Shown here piece after piece: positions 16,746-25,315 of a stretch of DNA of 64,000 nucleotides. The stretch is from DASQFQ01 sp963722815. GTDB lineage: Bacteria; Actinomycetota; Thermoleophilia; Solirubrobacterales; Solirubrobacteraceae. The translations under genes were made by a program, and so were the position numbers. The stretch spans positions 124,001-188,000 of the forward strand of contig CAVROM010000006.1 of NCBI GenBank assembly GCA_963722815.1, read 5' to 3'. Every line of letters starts with the position of its first letter. Positions within the stretch are counted from its first letter, which is position 1. The notes beneath the pieces were generated by a model, which saw only the letters and a list, made by a program, of their open reading frames with translations, did no database searches and had not been told where the DNA came from.

Positions 16746-17344
16746 GTGCCCGAGACCACCGGCGTCCGCGCCGCGGCCTCCAGACGCACCCGAGACGCGA
16801 TCGTCGCCGCCACGGTCCAGCATCGTCGCCCGCGAGGGCGTCGCCGCCGTGACGCACCGCCGTGTGGCCGGCGAGGCCGGCGTCGCGCTGTCCTCGACGA
16901 CCTGGCACTTCGCGGCCAAGGCCGACATCCTGGAAGCCGCCCTCCGCTGGACCGCGGCACAGGAGGTCGAGCGCATCGGCGCGATCGCCGAGCGCCTCGG
17001 GTCGACCGACTTCGATCCCTCGGCGTGGGCGGACGAGCTCGCCGCGTGGCTGGTCGATCAGCTCACGACCGAGCGCGACGTCGCCGTCGCGCTCTACCGG
17101 CTACAGGTCGAGCTGCTCGGCTCAGACGGAGGCGCTCGAGGTCCATCGCGAGTGGGGCAAGGGGCTGCGCGCGGTGGGGCAGCGCGTGCTCGAGCGGGCT
17201 CCGACCGCGACGCCGGAGCTCGACGTGCGGCTCGTCGTCGGCACGCTGGACGGGCTGCGGATGAGCGCGCTGAACTCCGGCGAGCAGGACCTCGAGTGGG
17301 TCCACCTGGCGGTCCGCCGGCAGCTGCAGGCGCTGCTCGGCTGA
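16746..17344 (+). CDS. TetR family transcriptional regulator, two frame breaks
   Basis: About 199 residues. The N-terminal helix-turn-helix reads RRTRDAIVAATV, then SIVAREGVAAVTHRRVAGEA and LSSTTWHFAAKADILEAAL (the TetR Y/W-H-F signature). The ligand domain follows (WADELAAWLVDQL, REWGKGLRAVGQRVLE, VVGTLDGLRMSAL). Apparent extra bases near 16818 and 17127 split the frame; corrected, the protein is complete. It presumably represses the divergent multicopper oxidase operon through the palindrome at 16694. The inducer could be copper stress or an aromatic compound, but nothing in the sequence shows which. Confidence 0.82.
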
Positions 17345-17354
17345 GCCGGGAGGC

Positions 17355-17532
17355 CTACGCGAAGGCGGGGGCGGGGCGCATGCCGGGGCAGCGGGAACCA
17401 GCGCGGGCCCTTGCGGACCGGCTTCGGCTGGCGCTGCATGCGCTGACGGCGGTACTCGCCGAGGGTCATGCCCTCGGGGATCGAGGACTCGACGTAGTTG
17501 AGGCTGTGAAGGTCGGACGGCATGGAAGGCAT
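17355..17532 (-). CDS. Small basic protein of unknown function, one frame break
   Basis: About 58 residues. ATG 17532 follows agagg at short spacing. The protein reads MPSMPSDLHSLNYVESSIPE, then GMTLGEYRRQRMQRQPKPVR and KGPRWFPLP. Restoring one missing base near 17380 gives the end GMRPAPAFA and a stop at 17355. The middle (EGMTLGEYRRQR) resembles short, conserved, uncharacterised actinobacterial proteins, but I cannot name a family. It follows the AlgH gene on the same strand after 70 bases. Confidence 0.5.
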
Positions 17533-17601
17533 CGTCCTCTGATCGCGGGGCCGCGAACGACGGGGCAGCCCTGTCAATGGGGGTGCGGGAAGCCCGTACG
17601 G

Positions 17602-18154
17602 TCAGTTGACCGACGGGTCCGGCGGCATGGTGGAGAGGAGCGCGTACTCGCGGCCCTTGCGCCGCAGCACCGCCGGCCCACAGGCCCTCGGCGTCGAGGC
17701 TGAAGATCTCCTCGCGCGCCGGGGTCGGGTCGACGATCCACGACTCCTCCTCGAGCTCGCCCTCGAGCTGCCCCGGGCCCCAGCCGGAGTGGCCGGCATA
17801 CACGCGCGCGCGGCGCACGCTGCCGGCGACGTCGCCGAGGTCGCCCGACTCGTTGCCGACGAAGCCGAGGTCGCCGTCGAGCAGGACACCGGCGACCGTG
17901 GGGTCGTCGAACTCGGCGAGCACGATCACGGAGTCCGAGGCGACCGGGCCGCCGAAGAAGACCGGCGCGTCGTCCTCGGCGAGATCGGAGAGGTCGGGCA
18001 CCACGTCGGCCACCAGCGTCTCCGCCGGGCGGTTGAGCACGAGGCCCATCGCGCCCTCGCCGGTGTGCTCCGCGATCAGGATCACCGTGCGGTGGAAGTT
18101 GGGGTCGACCAGGGCTGGTGAGGCGATCAGGAGCCTGCCGCGCAGCGAGTCCAT
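17602..18154 (-). CDS. YqgE/AlgH family protein, one frame break near the end
   Basis: About 183 residues of the AlgH (DUF179) family, widespread proteins of unclear role, sometimes tied to redox or transcription control. Characteristic blocks are LRGRLLIASPALVDPNFHR, VILIAEHTGEGAMGLVLNRP, PVFFGGPV and ARVYAGHSGWGPGQLEGEL. One extra G near 17683 (ggcggtg for ggcgtg) shifts the last 30 residues; corrected they read GLWAGVLRRKGREYALLS to a stop at 17602. ATG 18154 is chosen, though an in-frame GTG lies just upstream. Confidence 0.88.
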
Positions 18155-18172
18155 GACTGACACATTGTTAGC

Positions 18173-18925
18173 GTGCCCCGCCGCATGCTCGGCGTCCTCG
18201 CGTTCGGCGACTCGATCACCAACGGCGGCGGGGAGCTCCAGTGGGGCGTCGCGCTGCAGTCGTGGGCGCTGTGGACGGCGCGCGCGCTCGGCCTCCCGTA
18301 CACGCCCTACGCGACCGACGGCGCGAGCGTCCGGACCGTGCTCGACGAGCAGATCCCGGCCTTCGAGGCGCAGGCCGCGGCGCCGGACGGCCCGTTCGAT
18401 CTCGGCTGCCTCTACATCGGCACCAACGACGTGCGCGCGTTCGACTGGGACCCGTTCGCCTACGAGGCGGGGCTGGGGGAGGCGCTCGCCTGGCTGGGGC
18501 AGCGCTGCGAGCGCACCCTGACCGCGACGATCCCGCTCGACCTCGGCCGCCCGCGCGCGGGCGCGAAGGTGGCGGACGCCAACGCGATCATCGAGCGCCG
18601 CGCGCGCGAGACCGGCACGCTGGTCGTCGACCTCTCGCGCTTCCGCGGGCGCGACGTCCTGATGGCCGACCACGTCCACCCGACCGCGTTCGGCCAGATC
18701 GCGATCGCCGAGCGCGCGCTCGTGGTGCTGGCCGCCGACGGGCTCCCGCCGCGCAAGCACCCGCGCGAGATGATCAGCTACGAGACGACCCGCTGGGGCC
18801 GCCTGCGCGGCGACGCGACGTACGCGTACCGCCACGCGAAGGTGAGCGGGGAGGCAGCGTGGAACCTGCTCAAGCTGCGGAGCGCTGGTCGGCCGCTTCC
18901 AGCGCGACCTGACGGAGACGGCTGA
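18173..18925 (+). CDS. SGNH/GDSL-type hydrolase
   Basis: An intact 250-residue esterase-fold protein. It has block I with the nucleophile Ser (LAFGDSITNGGG), block III (YIGTNDVRAF, Gly-x-Asn-Asp) and block V with the Asp/His pair (MADHVHPTAFGQ). No signal peptide is present, so it likely acts in the cytoplasm on an acyl or acetyl ester. GTG 18173 is the start, divergent from AlgH with only 18 bases between. The last 56 bases overlap the end of the opposing EAL gene. Confidence 0.85.
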   Translation: MPRRMLGVLAFGDSITNGGGELQWGVALQSWALWTARALGLPYTPYATDGASVRTVLDEQIPAFEAQAAAPDGPFDLGCLYIGTNDVRAFDWDPFAYEAGLGEALAWLGQRCERTLTATIPLDLGRPRAGAKVADANAIIERRARETGTLVVDLSRFRGRDVLMADHVHPTAFGQIAIAERALVVLAADGLPPRKHPREMISYETTRWGRLRGDATYAYRHAKVSGEAAWNLLKLRSAGRPLPARPDGDG

Positions 18926-20283
18926 AGAGCCGGCGGGCGCCGATGAGCTCGGGGCGGATCGCTCCGCGCTCCTGGAGGGTGCGCACCGCGGCGTCGCCGA
19001 AGCGCTCGAGGAAGCCGTGGCGCTCGAGCAGGGTCGCGCCGGCGAGGTCGGCCTGGGTGACGAGGCGGCGGGTGGCCTCGAGTGCGGTGTCGTACTCGCC
19101 GCGGCGGCTCGCGGCGGCCAGGGAGGTCGCCCACACGCCGAGCGGCTCCCGGCCGGCCGGGGAGGCGAACCAGCCGGGGGCCGGGCCCTCGTACAGGCCG
19201 CGCGCGACGGCGGCGGCGAGCTCGCCCGCGGCGCCCCCCAGCAGCTCGTGGAGCGCCGGCAACGGCTCGGCGGGGAGCGCGGTGTTGCGGACCTCGGGCC
19301 TCGTCGTGGTCGCGGCCTCGGCGGCCAGGCGCCGCAGCTCGGAGGCCGGGAAGCGCCGGTGGCCGCCACTCGTGCGGACGACGTGGATGCGGCCGGTGTC
19401 GGCCCAGCGCCGCACCGTCGAAGTGGAGACCCCGAGCGCGTCGGCGGCCTCGCCGAGCGTCACGGTCGCGCCGCCGGCGGCGGGCTCCGGCGCGGTCAGG
19501 GCGCGCGGGGCGGCGGGGAGCACGACCGGCTCGTCGGTCAGCGGCTCGAACGCGAGCGCGAGCCGCTCGAGCGGCAGCCCGTCGCGCAGCAGCGCCTCGA
19601 CCGCGGCGGCCGGCGCCGGGCGCCCGAACGCGTAGCCCTGCACGAGCGCGATCCCGAGGTGGCGCAGCCAGCGCGCCTGCTCGACGCTCTCGACGCCCTC
19701 GGCCACCACCGCGACGTCCATCGCGCTCGCCATCGAGACGATGGCGCGGAGGATGTGGCGGTCGCCTTCGTCCTCGACGACGCCGGAGCAGAAGGCGCGG
19801 TCGACCTTGATCGCCTCGATCGGGAAGCGCTTGACGTGGTTCAGGGAGGAGTAGCCGGTCCCGAAGTCGTCGAGCATCAGCCGCACGCCGAGCGCCTTGA
19901 GGTCCTGCAGCACGGCGGTCGGTGAGGAGGTCTCCTCCATCAGCACGCTCTCGGTCAGCTCCAGCCCCAGCAGCTCGGGCGGCACGCCGGTCTGGCGGAG
20001 GATCTCGTCGAGCTCCTCGACCAGGTTCGGCTCCGCGAGCTGGTGGCCCGACAGGTTCACGGTCAGGCACGGCAGCTCGATCTGCGGGTCGGCGGTCCAG
20101 CGCGCGAGCTGGCGGCACGCCTCGCGCAGCACCCAACGCCCGAGTGGCACGATCAGCCCGCTCTCCTCGGCCACCGGCACGAACGCGCCCGGCAGCACGA
20201 TCCCCTGCTGCGGATGGCGCCAGCGCACGAGACCCTCGACGGCCACGATCGACCGCGAGTCGAGGTCGACCATCGGCTGGTAC
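18870..20283 (-). pseudogene. EAL domain (c-di-GMP phosphodiesterase) fused to a MerR-type DNA-binding domain, N-terminus cut off
   Basis: About 470 residues are visible. The EAL domain is complete from RYQPMVDLDS onward with its catalytic residues: Glu in VEGLVRWRHP, Asn in LTVNLSGHQL, Glu in LELTESVLME, the Asp pair in LMLDDFGTGYSSL, Lys in IKVDRAF, Glu in VVAEGVE and Gln in LVQGYAFGRP. A MerR/excisionase-like helix-turn-helix follows (TLGEAADALGVSTSTVRRW, TSGGHRRFPASELRRL), then about 130 helical residues. At 20283 the EAL domain stops at its first strand and subtilase DNA begins in the other direction. The start codon and anything N-terminal are missing. Confidence 0.8.
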
Positions 20284-20286
20284 CGT
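20280..20286. other. Rearrangement or misassembly junction
   Basis: Left of this point the minus strand encodes an EAL domain missing everything before its first strand. Right of it the plus strand encodes a subtilase missing its catalytic Asp and His. Both genes are cut at the same position, which can only arise from a recombination breakpoint or a chimeric join of two sequences. Confidence 0.75.
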
Positions 20287-21029
20287 GACGACCCGCTCGC
20301 GTTCGCCGTCGAGCGCGCCTGGCAGCAGGGCCTCGTCGTCGTGGCCGCCGGCGGCAACGGCGGCCCCACGGCCGACGGGCTCGACTCGCCCGCCTGGGAC
20401 CCCTACGTCGTCGCGGTCGGCGCGGCCGACTCCGGCCCCACGCCCGCCTTCGCCGACGACGGCATCGCACCCTTCTCGAGCGGCGGCTCCGACACCCGTT
20501 CGCCCGACGTGGTCGCGCCCGGGTCGCCATCCTCTCGCTCCGCGTCCCGGGCTCGTACCTCGACGAGGCGTTCCCGGCCGCGCGCATCGGCGACGGCTTC
20601 CGCGGCTCCGGCACCTCGCAGGCCGCCGCGGTCGTCTCCGGCGCCGCCGCGCTGCTCGCCGGCGACCGCCCGAGCCTCGAGCCTGACGAGGTCAAGGCGC
20701 TCCTGCGCGCCGGCGCCCATCGCCTTCCCGGTACCGACAGCTCCCTCCAGGGCGCGGGTGTCGTCGACGTGGCCGCCTCAGAGACCATCGCCGTGCCGCG
20801 CCACGCGGACCAGAAGTTCGCGCCCGCTCGTCTCGGCGGCAGCTGGGGGCGCCGGGCTCCGCGGGTCGCCTACGCGGTCGAGAACCCGTCGAGCTCGCGC
20901 TGGAGCAGCTCGCGCTGGACCAGCTCGCGGTGGACGAGCTCGCGCTGGACCAGCTCACGGTGGACCAGCTCACGGTGGACGAGCTCGCGCTGGACCGGCT
21001 TCTCCTGGAGCGACGTCCCGGCGCCATGA
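20284..21029 (+). pseudogene. Subtilisin-like serine protease (S8), C-terminal part, one frame break
   Basis: Only the C-terminal half of an S8 peptidase is present. It has the oxyanion-hole Asn (VVVAAGGNGGPTADG) and the catalytic Ser (GFRGSGTSQAAAVVSG). The parts with catalytic Asp and His are missing because the gene is cut at the junction near 20283. One G seems missing near 20525; restoring it gives VVAPGVAILSLRVPGSYLD. The tail is a tandem array of SSRWT units ending SWSDVPAP, as in some exported actinobacterial subtilases. The stop overlaps the start of the GGDEF gene (ATGA). Confidence 0.8.
20892..20996 (+). repeat. 15-bp tandem repeat coding for SSRWT units
   Basis: Seven 15-bp units of the form agctcgcgctggacc, with a few third-position changes, encode repeated S-S-R-W-T/S at the end of the subtilase. 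The period is a multiple of three, so no frame has a stop: another plus-strand frame reads LALDQLTVDQLTVDE and the antisense reads RELVHRELVQ. The changes are mostly synonymous, which favours the SSRWT frame as the real one. Confidence 0.85.
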
Positions 21030-22753
21030 TCGGTCGCGGTCCTGCCGCGGTCTGGGCGCTGAACCTGGCGCTCTTCGCAGCGGGCGCCGCGCTGTACCTG
21101 CACGTCCGCACGCTCGGCGCCCCGGCGACGGGCGTGCATCTCCCGTGGTGGGCGCTGGCGGTCGCGTTCGCGCTGACCGAGGGTCGCCGTCGTCCACGTG
21201 AACTTCCGTCGCAGCTCGCACTCGCTGGCGCTCAGCGAACTGCCGCTCGCGGCCGGGCTGCTGTTCTGCGCTCCCGGCGACATCATGGTCGCCTGGGTAG
21301 CGGGCGCGGCCGTGGGGCTCGTCTTCAGCCCGCGCGGGGTGCCCGTGCGCATGGCGTTCAACCTCGCCCAGCTGGCGATCACGGCCGGGATCGCCGGAGC
21401 GGTCTTCCACGCCGTCGCCGGTGAGTGCGCCGCCGCCGGGCCGCTGACCTGGGCCGCCGCGCTGCTCGCCGTCCTGCTGTCGGCCGCGGTGTCGGTGCTG
21501 CTCGTCGGGGCGGCGATGTGGACCTCGGGCGACAGCATCGAGCCGCGCCGGCTCGGCGAGATGGTGGCGATGGCGACGTCCGTCGCGGCCATCAATACGA
21601 GCCTCGGCCTCGCCGCGGGCACGGTCGTCGAGACCGATGCGCGCGCGGTGATCCTGCTGATCGCGCCGGCGCTGGCGGTCTTCCTCGCCTACCGCGCGCA
21701 TGTCGCCGAGCGCCGCCAGACCGTGAACCTGGAGTTCCTGCACGAGGCGGGTAGGACGCTGCCGACCGCTGCCGACTACGTCGCCGGCCTCGCCGGGTTG
21801 CTCGCGCTGTCGCTCGAGCACTTCCGCGGCGAGATCGCCGAGGCCTCGCCTGTTTCCAGGTGAGGGCGAAGGCTCGCGGATCGCTGTCGGGGGCACGCGC
21901 GGGCTCGAGGTCATGCAACCGCTCGACGAGGCCGTGATGGGCCGAGCCGGGCGAGCTGGTCGCGCTCGATTCCGCGGCGCGGCTGGTCACCCCCGACGAG
22001 GTCGGCGGGGCGCTCGCCGACCACCTGCGGGGCCTCGGCGTCGAGCACGCGATGCTCGCCTCGCTGCCCGGGACGCGCCGTTCGCTCGGCACCGTGATGA
22101 TCGGCAACCGCTCCGGCCTCGGCGGCGCCTTCGAGCGCTCGGAGCTCGAGCTGTTCGGCACGCTCGCGCGGCAGACCGGCGCGACGCTCGGGCAGGATCG
22201 CCTCGCCACCAAGGTCGACGAGCTGCGCGAGCTCCAGGCCCACCTCGAGCATCAGGCGTTCCACGACCCGCTCACCGGCCTCGCCAACCGCCTGCTGTTC
22301 ATGGACCGCGTCGACTACGCGCTCAAGCGCCGCACGGGCAACGCGGTCGTGATCTACATCGACCTCGACAACTTCAAGCCGATCAACGACACCCACGGGC
22401 ACGAGGCCGGCGACGCGGTCCTGGTCGCATCGGCCGAGCGGCTGCGGCGCTCGCTGCGGCCGGCCGACACCGCGGCGCGACTCGGCGGCGACGAGTTCGC
22501 CGTGCTGCTGGTCGACATCCCCGAGCAGCACATCGGCGTCGTCGCGGACCGCATCGTGGGCAACCTCACCGAGCCGCTCGAGCTCGAGGGCCTGGAGCTG
22601 ACGGTGGGCGCGAGCCTCGGCGTGGCGACGGCCGCCTCGGGCACGCTCGACGCGGAGTCGCTCGTGCGCAACGCCGACGTCGCGATGGACGTCGCCAAGC
22701 ACGGCGGCGAGGGCCACTTCAGCCGCTTCGAGCCCGAGGCGGCCGCGGCTTAG
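21026..22753 (+). CDS. Membrane-bound diguanylate cyclase (GGDEF), about three frame breaks
   Basis: About 575 residues. The N-terminal third has about eight membrane helices (VWALNLALFAAGAALYL, WWALAVAFALTE, LLSAAVSVLLVGAAMW, LLIAPALAVFLAYRAHVAE). A GAF-like region follows (VTPDEVGGALADHLRGLG, GTVMIGNRSGLGGAF), then a coiled linker. The GGDEF domain has the intact active site RLGGDEFAVLL, DPLTGLANRLLF and IDLDNFKPIND. RPAD five residues upstream of GGDEF is an inhibitory I-site. Extra bases near 21186, 21848 and 21950 break the frame. It should make cyclic di-GMP in response to a membrane or cytoplasmic signal. Confidence 0.82.
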
Positions 22754-23913
22754 AGCGCGTCGAGCAGGCGGTCGAGCTCGTCGAGGTCGTTGTAGTAGTG
22801 CGGCGACGCGCGGACGATTTCGGTCAGGCCGCGCGGGCCGAAGTCGAACCGCGCGTAGGTGGCGGGGGAGAGCGACGTGTTGACCCCCGCCGCGCGGAGC
22901 GCCGCGACCACGTCCGCGGTCTCGCGGCCCTCGACCGTGAAGGTGACGATCGCCCCGAGCTCCTCGCCGCGGTCGTGGACGGTGACGCCCGGGCGCTCGG
23001 CGAGCCGCGCGCGCAGGTCGCCGGCCAGCGCGCGCACGCGGTCGCGGATCGCCTCGAGCCCGACGCCGAGCGCGTAGTCGGCCGCCACACCGAGGCCGAT
23101 CTTGGTGGCGACGTTCGTCTCCCAGTTCTCGAACCGGCGGGCGTCGGGCCGGATGACGTAGGAGCCGTCGGGCTGCCACTCGGCGGCCTGGAGGTCGAGC
23201 AGCGGCGGCTCGAGCGCCTCGATCAGCCCGCGGCGGACGTAGAGGAAGCCGGTGCCGCGCGGCCCGCGCAGGAACTTGCGCCCGGTGGCGGAGAGCATGT
23301 CGCAGCCGATCTCGTCCACGTCGACCGGGAGCTGCCCGATCGACTGGCAGGCGTCGAGCAGCAGCGGCACGCCGGCCGCGCGGCACGCGGCGCCGACCGC
23401 GGCCGCGGGCTGCACGAGCCCGCCCTGGCTCGGCACGTGCACGAGCGAGACGAGCTTGACGCGCTCGTCGAGCATCGCGGTGAGGCGCTCGACGTCGACC
23501 TGGCCGTGCTCGTCGTCGGGGACCACCACGACCGCGGCGCCGGTGCGGTCGGCGACCTGCCGCATCGGGATGTAGTTGCTGGCGTACTCCGCGTTGGTGG
23601 TGAGGATGCGGTCGCCGGCCTCCAGCTTGAGCGAGTAGAACGCCATGTCCCACGCGCGCGTGGCGTTCTCGACGACCGCGATCTCGTCGGGCCGCGCGCC
23701 GATCAGCCGTGCGATCGCGTCGTAGGTGTGCTCGACGCGATCCGCACGGTCGGCGGCCGCCTCGTAGCCGCCGATCTCCGCCTCCAGGCGCAGATGCTCG
23801 ATCACCGCGTCGAGCACCGCCGCGGGCGGGAGCGCCGAGCCGGCGTTGTTGAGGTGCGCGACCGACGCGGTACCCGGCGTGTCCGCGCGGGCCCGCGCGA
23901 CGTCGATGCTCAC
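22750..23913 (-). CDS. Class V aminotransferase (cysteine desulfurase/selenocysteine lyase-like), PLP-dependent
   Basis: An intact 387-residue fold-type I PLP enzyme. The cofactor Lys is in SATGRKFLRGPRGTGFLY, with LLLDACQSIGQLPVDV for the PLP-ring Asp and LNNAGSALPP at the N-terminus, typical of the NifS/EgtE-like branch. It may cleave a C-S bond or transfer an amino group. GTG 23913 overlaps the stop of the upstream methyltransferase (GTGA), so the two are co-translated. That pairing recalls, but does not prove, ergothioneine-type chemistry, where a PLP C-S lyase works near a methyltransferase. The stop overlaps that of the GGDEF gene. Confidence 0.85.
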   Translation of the reverse strand: MSIDVARARADTPGTASVAHLNNAGSALPPAAVLDAVIEHLRLEAEIGGYEAAADRADRVEHTYDAIARLIGARPDEIAVVENATRAWDMAFYSLKLEAGDRILTTNAEYASNYIPMRQVADRTGAAVVVVPDDEHGQVDVERLTAMLDERVKLVSLVHVPSQGGLVQPAAAVGAACRAAGVPLLLDACQSIGQLPVDVDEIGCDMLSATGRKFLRGPRGTGFLYVRRGLIEALEPPLLDLQAAEWQPDGSYVIRPDARRFENWETNVATKIGLGVAADYALGVGLEAIRDRVRALAGDLRARLAERPGVTVHDRGEELGAIVTFTVEGRETADVVAALRAAGVNTSLSPATYARFDFGPRGLTEIVRASPHYYNDLDELDRLLDAL

Positions 23914-24828
23914 GGCTTGCGCGCCGCGATCAACAGGTTGTAGAAGACCTGCGGCGGCAGCCGCGGCTCGAGCAGCGCGCGGTCGACCTTCTGCAGCGCG
24001 AGGTAGCCGCGGAACGCGAACTGGAACCACGGCATCGGGATGTCGTCGTGGTTCGCGCTCGCCTCGAGCGTGCGGTTGAACCAGCCGAACCAGTTCGCCA
24101 GTAGCTCCTCGCCCTGCACGCGGGTGTCGGCGAAGCCCGCGCCCTGCATCAGGCGCTGCAGGTCGCCCGGGTCGAACGCGTGCACGTCGACCACCGACTC
24201 GAGCGCGTGCTCGGCGTCGCCGCGGCTCGGCGGCCGGCCGTTGGAGGAGAACGCCGGGCGCGCCTTCACGGCCCGCCGCCACAGCGGCGCGGCGCGCATG
24301 GCGGCGCGCTTCGGCCAGGCGGCGATGCGGTCGCCCTGGCGCGAGGGCTCGCCGGCGAAGAACAGCGTCCCGCCCGGCCGCAGCACGCGTGCGAACTCCG
24401 CGAACGAGCGCTCGAGCGCCGGCAGGTGGTGGAGCACGGCATGGCCCAGTACGAGGTCGAACGACCGCGTCGGGGAACGGCAGATCGGCGGCGTCGCAGG
24501 CGGCGGTCTCGGCCTCGCGCCCAAGCTTGCGCGCGTTGGCCTCGAGCGTCTCGAGCATGCCGGGCGAGATGTCGGTGCAGGTGGCGTGCTCGACGACCCC
24601 GGCATTGAGGAGGTTCAGCGAGAAGTAGCCGGTGCCCGCGCCGATCTCGAGCGAGCGCGCGTAGGGCCCGGGGGCCGGGCCGAGCAGCTTGGTGAGCTTG
24701 CCGAGCACCTGCGCCTGGCCGACCGCGCCGAAGTCGATGCCCCACTTGGCGTCGTAGTCGTCAGCCGCCACATCGTGGTAGCGGCGGTTGACGTCGAGGA
24801 TCTCTTGCGGGTGCGCGGGGGCGGCCAT
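23910..24828 (-). CDS. Class I SAM-dependent methyltransferase, one frame break
   Basis: About 306 residues. The SAM site is LEIGAGTGYFSLNLL (motif I), with TCTDISPGMLETLEANA (motif II) and LVLGHAVLHHLPALERSF, LRPGGTLFFAGEPS (motifs IV-V). The C-terminal half contains a substrate-specific insert (ANWFGWFNRTLEA, MPWFQFAFRGYLALQ). One extra G near 24471 breaks the frame between motifs; corrected, FPDASFDLVLGHAV is continuous. ATG 24828 is the start. It is co-translated with the class V aminotransferase. The methylated substrate is not evident. Confidence 0.85.
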
Positions 24829-24840
24829 GGCGGGCGGTGA

Positions 24841-24967
24841 GGGTACCGCCGACGAACGTCAACAGCGGCTGGTCAGGGGCCGGGTCCGAGCGGCCCCGGA
24901 CCCACCCCTTCGATGCCCGCCTTTCAGCGCGGCCGGCCAGTGCGGGGGCGTGAGACACTGCCCGTGC
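24841..24967. repeat. Intergenic region with REP-like motif and hairpin
   Basis: This spacer between divergent genes contains gacgaacgtcaacagcggct (from 24851), nearly the same as the terminus of the element at 12525-12722 and the motif at 58449. A stem of gggtccg (24882-24888) and cggaccc (24897-24903) follows. No ORF of note. Confidence 0.45.
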
Positions 24968-25315
24968 ATGCCGGTTCGGCGCATCATGCCCTACCACGAG
25001 TCGGCCGACTTCGAGGCCACGCGCGCCTTCTACACGGGGGTGCTCGGGCTCGAGGAGGGCGGCTTCGGCGGCGGCTACATCGGCTTCGGTTCGGGCCAGG
25101 CGCAGGTCCTCTTCGCGGCGCCGGGCACGGCGCCCGTGCTGCCCGACATGGGCGTCGACGTCGGCTCGCGCGAGGCCGTCGACGCGGCGCACGCCGAAGC
25201 GGTCCGGGCCGGGCACGACGTCGTCTACGGCCCGGTCGATGAGCCCTGGGGCGTCCGGCGCTTCTTCGTCCGCGATCCCGACGGCGTCGTGCTCAGCGTC
25301 CTGGCGCACGACTGA
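24968..25315 (+). CDS. VOC (glyoxalase-like) family protein
   Basis: An intact 115-residue single-domain VOC protein: RIMPYHESADFEATRAFYTG, VLGLEEGGFGG, QVLFAAPGTA, and the closing WGVRRFFVRDPDGVVLSVL. The usual metal ligands are partly kept (His in PYHESAD). Such proteins are glyoxalases, dioxygenases or antibiotic-binding proteins; nothing here decides which. ATG 24968 is the start. Its last 23 bases overlap the opposing malQ gene. Confidence 0.82.
   Translation: MPVRRIMPYHESADFEATRAFYTGVLGLEEGGFGGGYIGFGSGQAQVLFAAPGTAPVLPDMGVDVGSREAVDAAHAEAVRAGHDVVYGPVDEPWGVRRFFVRDPDGVVLSVLAHD

Noticed and set aside
20270..20300. Cloning-site artefact suggested by ggtacc near the junction
   Set aside because: A single six-base restriction site is common by chance; it does not by itself show a ligation join.
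20892..20996. CRISPR-like array
   Set aside because: The repeats are 15 bp with no spacers and lie inside a coding sequence; no cas gene is near.
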